NCBI GenBank assembly: GCA_039029315.1
Contig: JBCCGK010000158.1
Span: forward strand, 1 to 20,605
DNA length: 20,605 bases
Reading direction: 5' to 3'
From: JBCCCJ01 sp039029315
GTDB lineage: Bacteria > Bacteroidota > Bacteroidia > J057
Shown piece by piece: positions 15,992-20,605 of this stretch. A model generated the notes under the pieces. It was not told where the DNA came from. It was given only the letters and a program-made list of their open reading frames with translations, and searched no databases. Position numbers and translations under genes: made by a program. The number at the start of each line of letters is the position of its first letter. Position 1 is the stretch's first letter.

Positions 15992-18900
15992 ATGATTCTC
16001 TATTTTGGTTCTCCCTCCTCCCAGATTTTCGCAGTAGACATCCCAAACGCGCTGACTCAAACGGATGTAGAGAAACTCGTTTGGTTATTTGGCAACCAAC
16101 CTCTGCTTCCTGAAACAGAACTCGATGGTCCCTTCATCGGTCCCAGGGCTGCTATGATCACCCCGTGGAGTACCAATGCCGTTGAGATCACTCAAAATAT
16201 GGCCATTGAAGGTGTCCAGCGAATCGAGCGGTTTGTCGCAGCAACAAAGGATGGCGGTTTCGATCCAATGCTTTATCAAGCGTATCCCGTGCTCGATCAG
16301 CATATATTCACCATTGAGATCGTTCCAGCAGCTATTCAGCCCGTGGAAGACATTGCCTCCTATAATCAGACAGAAGGCCTGGCACTGAACACAGAAGAAA
16401 TTGAGTATCTCGGACAACTGGCTGAACGCTTGGGACGCCCGCTTACTGACTCGGAGGTCTTTGGATTCTCACAAGTGAACAGCGAGCACTGTCGGCACAA
16501 GATTTTCAATGGCACCTTCGTGATCGATGGGGAAGAACAAACTCAGTCGCTTTTTTCCCTCATCAAAGCAACCTCACAAACCCACCCAAATGGAATCATC
16601 TCTGCCTATAAGGACAATGTTGCATTTGTCAAAGGGCCTCAAATAATCCAGTTTTCTCCCGAGAAAGCAGATGTACCAGACTGGTATCAGAGAACCTCAA
16701 TTGATACCGTTCTGTCTCTCAAGGCCGAAACCCACAACTTCCCCACAACCGTGGAACCCTTCAATGGGGCTGCTACAGGTTCCGGGGGAGAAATTCGAGA
16801 CCGTCTGGCTGGGGGACAAGGATCTCTCCCACTTGCAGGAACGGCTGTATACATGACCTCATATTCTCGACTGAAGGAAAATCGTATATGGGAACAAGCT
16901 TTTCCGGCTCGCCCCTGGCTGTATCAGACTCCCGTCGATATCCTTATCAAGGCCTCCAATGGTGCCTCTGATTTTGGAAACAAATTTGGTCAGCCACTCA
17001 TAAGTGGGTCGGTACTGACTTTTGAACAAAATTCAGAGGATCGCCAACTGGGCTATGACAAGGTCATCATGCTGGCAGGAGGAATTGGCTATGGCCGAAT
17101 AGAGCAGGCCCAAAAACTTCCTCCCAAACCCGGCGATCAAATCGTGGTGATGGGCGGAGACAATTATCGGATTGGAATGGGCGGGGCTTCCGTTTCTTCT
17201 GCCGATACAGGTGAATTTGGGGCGGGTCTGGAATTGAATGCGGTGCAACGCTCCAATCCGGAGATGCAAAAACGCGTGGCAAATGCGATTCGTGGAATGG
17301 TAGAAAGCAGCACAAACCCCATCATCTCAATTCATGATCATGGTGCGGGAGGCCACCTCAACAGCCTGTCTGAATTGGTGGAAGAAGCTGGTGGAATCAT
17401 TTACCTCAATCGGTTGCCAATTGGAGATCCTACGCTTTCTGCCAAAGAAATCATTGGCAATGAGTCTCAGGAGCGTATGGGACTGATCATTTCCCAGGAA
17501 GATCTTCCAACTCTTCAGGCAATTGCCGAAAGAGAAAGAGCTCCCTTGTATGTCGTAGGCGAGGTAACTGGTGACATGCGATTTGCCTTTGTTTCAGAAG
17601 AAACAGATGCCAAACCTATGGATCTGGCCTTATCAGATATGTTTGGGAGTTCTCCTAAAACCATCATGGCAGACCGCCGTGTAAACCGAACCTATGCGCC
17701 AGTTTCCTACCATGCCAGTGAGTTCGCCAACTATCTGGGGCAGGTACTCAAACTTGAAGCTGTCGCATGTAAGGATTGGCTTACCAACAAAGTAGACCGC
17801 TGTGTGGGAGGGCTGGTTGCCAAACAGCAATGTACTGGTCCGCTTCAATTGCCTCTCAATAATTGCGGGGTCATGGCACTGGATTACGAGAGTGGTCATG
17901 GCTTGGCAACAGCGATCGGACATGCTCCCGTCAGTGGACTGATTGATCCGGTTGCAGGCTCCCGCAATTCTGTTGCTGAAGCCCTGACCAATCTGGTCTG
18001 GGCACCCTTGCAAGAAGGGCTAAAATCTGTCTCCCTTTCTGCTAACTGGATGTGGCCTTGCCGCAATGAAGGCGAAGATGCCCGACTTTATGAAGCCGTG
18101 AAAGGCTTGTCAGAATTCGCTATCGCACTAGGAATCAATGTGCCAACGGGCAAGGACTCCCTTTCCATGAAACAAAAATATCCAGGGGGAGATGTCCTCG
18201 CTCCAGGAACCGTTATCGTTTCTGCAACAGGGCATTGCGACGATATCACCAGAATCGTGGAACCTGTCTTCCAGGCAGACGGTGGCTCCTTGTACTATCT
18301 CCCACTGAGTGGAGATCCATTCAAATTGGGCGGCAGCTCTTTTGCACAAATCCGTAATGCCATTGGTGCACAAGTACCGACCGTTTTGGATGCAGCTTAT
18401 TTCGCCAAAGCATTTGATGCTGTACAGAACTTGATTCGGGAAGACCTCGTATTGGCAGGGCACGATGTCTCTGCGGGGGGGATGATCACGGCTTTGTTGG
18501 AAATGTGTTTCTCTGATCCGGCTGCTGGCCTGAAACTGGATCTGAGTGATTTGGAAAGTCCTGATCTTATCACACTCTTGTTTTCAGAGAATCCTGCACT
18601 ATTGATTCAGGGGAAAGATCACACCATCGAGGCGCGCATACAAGACTTGGGACTTGTGGCATATCCAATTGGACAGGCAGACCAAGCAGGACAGATTTCC
18701 CTCACCTACAAAGGGGAGAACCAGCAGATAGACATTGCTACCTATCGCCAGGATTGGTATGAGACTTCCTGGTTGCTTGATCGTAAACAAACCACCCTAT
18801 CTCTTGCCGACGAGCGATACAAGGACTATATGAAGCAGCCGCTCCTATATACCTTCCCACAGCCATTCTCTGGGAAAAAACCTGTCCGGCCAAACAATCG

Positions 18901-19636
18901 TCCCAAGGCTGCTGTGCTTCGTGAAAAGGGCAGTAATTCGGAACGAGAACTTGCGAATGCGATGTATATGGCAGGTTTTGATGTGAAGGATGTGCATATG
19001 ACTGACCTGATATCGGGTCGTGAAACATTGGAAGATGTCCGATTCCTTGGCGCAGTTGGGGGGTTCTCTAATTCTGATGTCCTAGGCTCTGCAAAGGGTT
19101 GGGCGGGTGCCTTCCTGTATAACCCAAAAGCCAAGGCCGCTCTTGATCGATTCTTTGCCCGAGAAGATGTCCTATCTATCGGTATTTGCAATGGATGTCA
19201 GCTCTTCATGGAACTCAATTTGATCAATCCTGAACATGATCGCCAAGGGTTGCTCCACTATAATGATTCCGGGAAACACGAAAGTGCTTTCACTTCTGTA
19301 GATATCTTACCGAACCAGACAGTCATGATGAAGAATCTGGCTGGTGCTCGATTGGGTATTTGGGTGTCTCATGGAGAAGGAAAGTTTTTCCTGCCAGAAC
19401 CTGAATCTGCCTATCATATCGTTGCCAAGTATGGGTATGAAGGCTATCCATCCAATCCGAATGGAAGTGCCTACAATGCTGCCATGCTTGGCAGTGCAGA
19501 TGGACGCCATCTGGTGACCATGCCCCATTTGGAACGTTCGACCTTCCCCTGGAACTGGGCGCATTATCCAAAGGATCGCCTGGATGATGTCTCTCCCTGG
19601 ATCGAGGCTTTTGTGAATGCGAGGGAGTGGATGTGA
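15992..19636 (+). CDS. purL: Phosphoribosylformylglycinamidine synthase, single-chain
   Basis: This 1214-residue enzyme performs the fourth step of purine synthesis, turning FGAR, glutamine and ATP into FGAM. It is the large fused form, with PurS-, PurL- and PurQ-like parts in one chain. The start is the ATG at 15992 (MILYFGSPSSQIFAVDI); the frame extends upstream to 15908, but those residues do not look like the family. The N-terminal synthetase half has SEHCRHKIF (164-172) and the AIRS-like glycine-rich loops (GAATGSGGEIRDRLAGG, HDHGAGGHLN). A second AIRS-like half follows (CVGGLVAKQQ, GHDVSAGGM). The C-terminal class I glutaminase has its nucleophile C1066 in GICNGCQ, with H1179 and E1181 in PHLER completing the triad. 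No other pur gene is in the window. The stop is followed at once by the repeat island. Confidence 0.97.
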   Translation: MILYFGSPSSQIFAVDIPNALTQTDVEKLVWLFGNQPLLPETELDGPFIGPRAAMITPWSTNAVEITQNMAIEGVQRIERFVAATKDGGFDPMLYQAYPVLDQHIFTIEIVPAAIQPVEDIASYNQTEGLALNTEEIEYLGQLAERLGRPLTDSEVFGFSQVNSEHCRHKIFNGTFVIDGEEQTQSLFSLIKATSQTHPNGIISAYKDNVAFVKGPQIIQFSPEKADVPDWYQRTSIDTVLSLKAETHNFPTTVEPFNGAATGSGGEIRDRLAGGQGSLPLAGTAVYMTSYSRLKENRIWEQAFPARPWLYQTPVDILIKASNGASDFGNKFGQPLISGSVLTFEQNSEDRQLGYDKVIMLAGGIGYGRIEQAQKLPPKPGDQIVVMGGDNYRIGMGGASVSSADTGEFGAGLELNAVQRSNPEMQKRVANAIRGMVESSTNPIISIHDHGAGGHLNSLSELVEEAGGIIYLNRLPIGDPTLSAKEIIGNESQERMGLIISQEDLPTLQAIAERERAPLYVVGEVTGDMRFAFVSEETDAKPMDLALSDMFGSSPKTIMADRRVNRTYAPVSYHASEFANYLGQVLKLEAVACKDWLTNKVDRCVGGLVAKQQCTGPLQLPLNNCGVMALDYESGHGLATAIGHAPVSGLIDPVAGSRNSVAEALTNLVWAPLQEGLKSVSLSANWMWPCRNEGEDARLYEAVKGLSEFAIALGINVPTGKDSLSMKQKYPGGDVLAPGTVIVSATGHCDDITRIVEPVFQADGGSLYYLPLSGDPFKLGGSSFAQIRNAIGAQVPTVLDAAYFAKAFDAVQNLIREDLVLAGHDVSAGGMITALLEMCFSDPAAGLKLDLSDLESPDLITLLFSENPALLIQGKDHTIEARIQDLGLVAYPIGQADQAGQISLTYKGENQQIDIATYRQDWYETSWLLDRKQTTLSLADERYKDYMKQPLLYTFPQPFSGKKPVRPNNRPKAAVLREKGSNSERELANAMYMAGFDVKDVHMTDLISGRETLEDVRFLGAVGGFSNSDVLGSAKGWAGAFLYNPKAKAALDRFFAREDVLSIGICNGCQLFMELNLINPEHDRQGLLHYNDSGKHESAFTSVDILPNQTVMMKNLAGARLGIWVSHGEGKFFLPEPESAYHIVAKYGYEGYPSNPNGSAYNAAMLGSADGRHLVTMPHLERSTFPWNWAHYPKDRLDDVSPWIEAFVNAREWM

Positions 19637-19658
19637 GGGGTGTTCATGAACTCACCCC
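19637..19658. repeat. Hairpin directly after purL
   Basis: GGGGTG (19637-19642) pairs with CACCCC (19653-19658), and the palindrome GTTCATGAAC (19642-19651) lies inside it. It touches the purL stop codon. No T-tract follows, so it may protect the 3' end or simply belong to the repeat island. Confidence 0.4.
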
Positions 19659-19751
19659 CGGCCCCTCTCTTTCGAAGAGAGGGGAGTGGGAGGGATATGT
19701 GTCATTGACATAATCTGCGGGTCGTTCCCATTGCTAAGGGGAACGGGACCG
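19647..19751 (+). repeat. 105-bp direct repeat, copy 1
   Basis: These 105 bases recur without a change at 20331-20435, offset by 684 bases. The block covers the border hairpin and most of the first 91-base unit, and the two copies bracket the DUF559 gene. After one mismatch the match goes on for 10 more bases. Confidence 0.9.
19662..19684. repeat. Border hairpin 1 (REP-like)
   Basis: CCCCTCTCTT and AAGAGAGGGG form a perfect 10-bp stem over a TCG loop. It opens the first 91-base array. G/C-rich palindromes of this look are scattered in many Bacteroidota genomes, from general knowledge. Confidence 0.8.
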
Positions 19752-19949
19752 AAGCGGAGGGGTACATGAGGACGGAGTGGGAGGGATATTTGTCAATGAC
19801 AAAACTTGCGGGTCATGCCCATTGCTAAGGGGAACGGGACCGAAGCGGAGGGGTACATGAGGACGGAGTGGGAGGGATATGTGTCATTGACATAATCTGC
19901 GGGTCGTTCCCATTGCTAAGGAGAACGGGACTGTAGCGGAGGGGTTCAA
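19684..19949 (+). repeat. 91-base tandem repeat array, 3 copies
   Basis: Three units start at 19684, 19775 and 19866, exactly 91 bases apart, each opening with GAGTGGGAGGGATAT. The core CCCATTGCTAAGG is unchanged in all copies, while the 5' third varies (unit 2 differs from unit 1 at about eight positions). The last unit decays into unique sequence near 19949, 24 bases before the DUF559 gene. A period of 91 is not a multiple of three, so the array is not a protein repeat. Confidence 0.92.
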
Positions 19950-19973
19950 TATAAGCACAATCATTCACTAACT

Positions 19974-20333
19974 ATGACCTATCAAAAAATTCTGCAATTC
20001 GCCCGAGAAATGCGAAAGAATCCTACACCTGCAGAACGATTCTTTTGGGAAAAAGTCCGCAACCGACGGTTTTTAGGGAAAAAGTTTAACCGACAATTCA
20101 TTATTCAACAGGAAGAAATCGCTGGTCAAAGACGCTTTTTTATTGCTGATTTTCATTGTCATGAATGGAAATTGATTGTGGAGTTGGATGGAAAGATCCA
20201 CTTACAACAAATGGATTACGACCAAATCCGGGAAGCCCGACTAATAGAGATGGGGTTTCGTGTGATTCGATTTAACAATGAGGAGGTGTTGGAGAATTGG
20301 GAGATGGTAGCGGAGAGGCTTGCTGGTTGTTGA
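19974..20333 (+). CDS. DUF559 (Vsr-like) endonuclease-domain protein
   Basis: This 119-residue protein is a complete DUF559 protein, related to the very-short-patch-repair (Vsr) endonucleases of the PD-(D/E)XK superfamily. Visible motifs are NPTPAERFFWEKVRNRRF (16-33, with E21), the strand FFIADF with D59, IVELDGKIH with E70, D72 and H76, then DYDQIREARL (81-90) and GFRVIRFNNEEV (94-105). These supply the acidic residues expected for metal-dependent DNA cleavage, so the enzyme looks intact. Its target is unknown. It is flanked on both sides by 91-base repeat arrays, and its TGA stop is the first three bases of the downstream 105-bp repeat. It is more AT-rich than purL. This setting suggests a mobile or repeat-linked nuclease rather than a mismatch-repair partner; no dcm-like methylase is nearby. 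Confidence 0.9.
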   Translation: MTYQKILQFAREMRKNPTPAERFFWEKVRNRRFLGKKFNRQFIIQQEEIAGQRRFFIADFHCHEWKLIVELDGKIHLQQMDYDQIREARLIEMGFRVIRFNNEEVLENWEMVAERLAGC

Positions 20334-20435
20334 ACTCACCCCCGGCCCCTCTCTTTCGAAGAGAGGGGAGTGGGAGGGATATGTGTCATTGACATAATCT
20401 GCGGGTCGTTCCCATTGCTAAGGGGAACGGGACCG
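20331..20435 (+). repeat. 105-bp direct repeat, copy 2
   Basis: This is identical to 19647-19751. Its first base is the T of the DUF559 stop codon, and the base before it differs from copy 1, so the repeat boundary falls exactly at the stop. Confidence 0.9.
20346..20368. repeat. Border hairpin 2 (REP-like)
   Basis: The same 10-bp stem and TCG loop as at 19662-19684, in the same orientation, starting 13 bases after the DUF559 stop. It opens the second array. Confidence 0.8.
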
Positions 20436-20605
20436 CAGCGGAGGGGTTCATGAGAGGGGAGAGGGAGGAATATGTGTCAATGACATAATCTGCGGGTCGT
20501 GCCCATTGCTAAGGGGAACGGGACCGCAGCGGAGGGGTTCATGAGAGGGGAGTGGGAGGAATATGTGTCAATGACATAATCTGCGGGTCGTGCCCATTGC
20601 TAAGG
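20368..20605 (+). repeat. 91-base tandem repeat array, at least 2.6 copies
   Basis: Units start at 20368, 20459 and 20550, again 91 bases apart; the third is cut by the window end. These units end in TTCATGAGAGGG, where units 1 and 2 of the first array end in TACATGAGGACG, so each array has largely been homogenised on its own. The CCCATTGCTAAGG core is the same in all copies. Confidence 0.9.

Noticed and set aside
19974..20333. DUF559 gene as a true Vsr mismatch-repair enzyme
   Set aside because: Its motifs are those of DUF559 (TPAE, IVELDG, GFRVIRF), and no cytosine methylase gene is adjacent, so a repair role paired with a methylase is not supported.
19684..20605. Possible CRISPR array
   Set aside because: The units are contiguous 91-base tandem repeats with no unique spacers between short identical repeats, and there are no cas genes.
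1..20605. tRNA, rRNA or riboswitch
   Set aside because: No cloverleaf, rRNA-like segment or known riboswitch core was recognised in the intergenic spacers, including the one ahead of purL.

Overview
This is a chromosomal segment of a member of the Bacteroidota (Bacteroidetes). The evidence is the gene content: a DUF2851 protein, a DUF4920 protein, a YEDGP-type lipoprotein, a TolB-propeller/beta-barrel surface protein and a single-chain PurL. It also has TAnnTTTG-type -7 promoter elements and few Shine-Dalgarno sequences. Placement below phylum is not secure; a saprospirian or cytophagian relative is a guess. Most of the window is ordinary housekeeping sequence. The two regions that stand out are 8874-9092 and 19637-20605.

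Left part (1-7100): a 482-base leader with one good terminator precedes a large secreted protein (483-3779). This protein has a degenerate peptidase-like N-terminus, a TolB-like propeller, an acidic linker and a C-terminal outer-membrane barrel. It converges on a minus-strand pair, fumC (TCA-cycle fumarase) followed 10 bases later by a DUF2851 gene. A small minus-strand lipoprotein gene with its own strong terminator comes next.

Middle part (7100-12060): recX runs into an unrecognised 404-residue gene whose C-terminus resembles a worn-down nucleoside deoxyribosyltransferase/TIR-like domain. That gene converges on degP/htrA. Between them lie two DnaA-box doublets, each with an exact 11-base step, which makes the spacer a candidate replication origin or DnaA-binding locus. 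degP diverges from an MFS exporter that appears to start with TTG almost at its predicted transcription start.

Right part (12170-19636): a periplasmic DUF4920 protein, an ALDH7-type aldehyde dehydrogenase, a minus-strand secreted CotH-like protein, and a full-length fused FGAM synthetase (purL) for purine synthesis. These look like independent transcription units, with terminator hairpins between several of them.

Right end (19637-20605): an accessory island. Two arrays of a 91-base imperfect tandem repeat flank a DUF559 (Vsr-like, PD-(D/E)XK) endonuclease gene. Each array begins with the same 105-base block, which carries a 10-bp-stem hairpin. The downstream block starts exactly at the stop codon of the nuclease gene. 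The arrangement recalls REP sequences with their RAYT transposases, but with a different nuclease family, and it is the best candidate here for an undescribed system.
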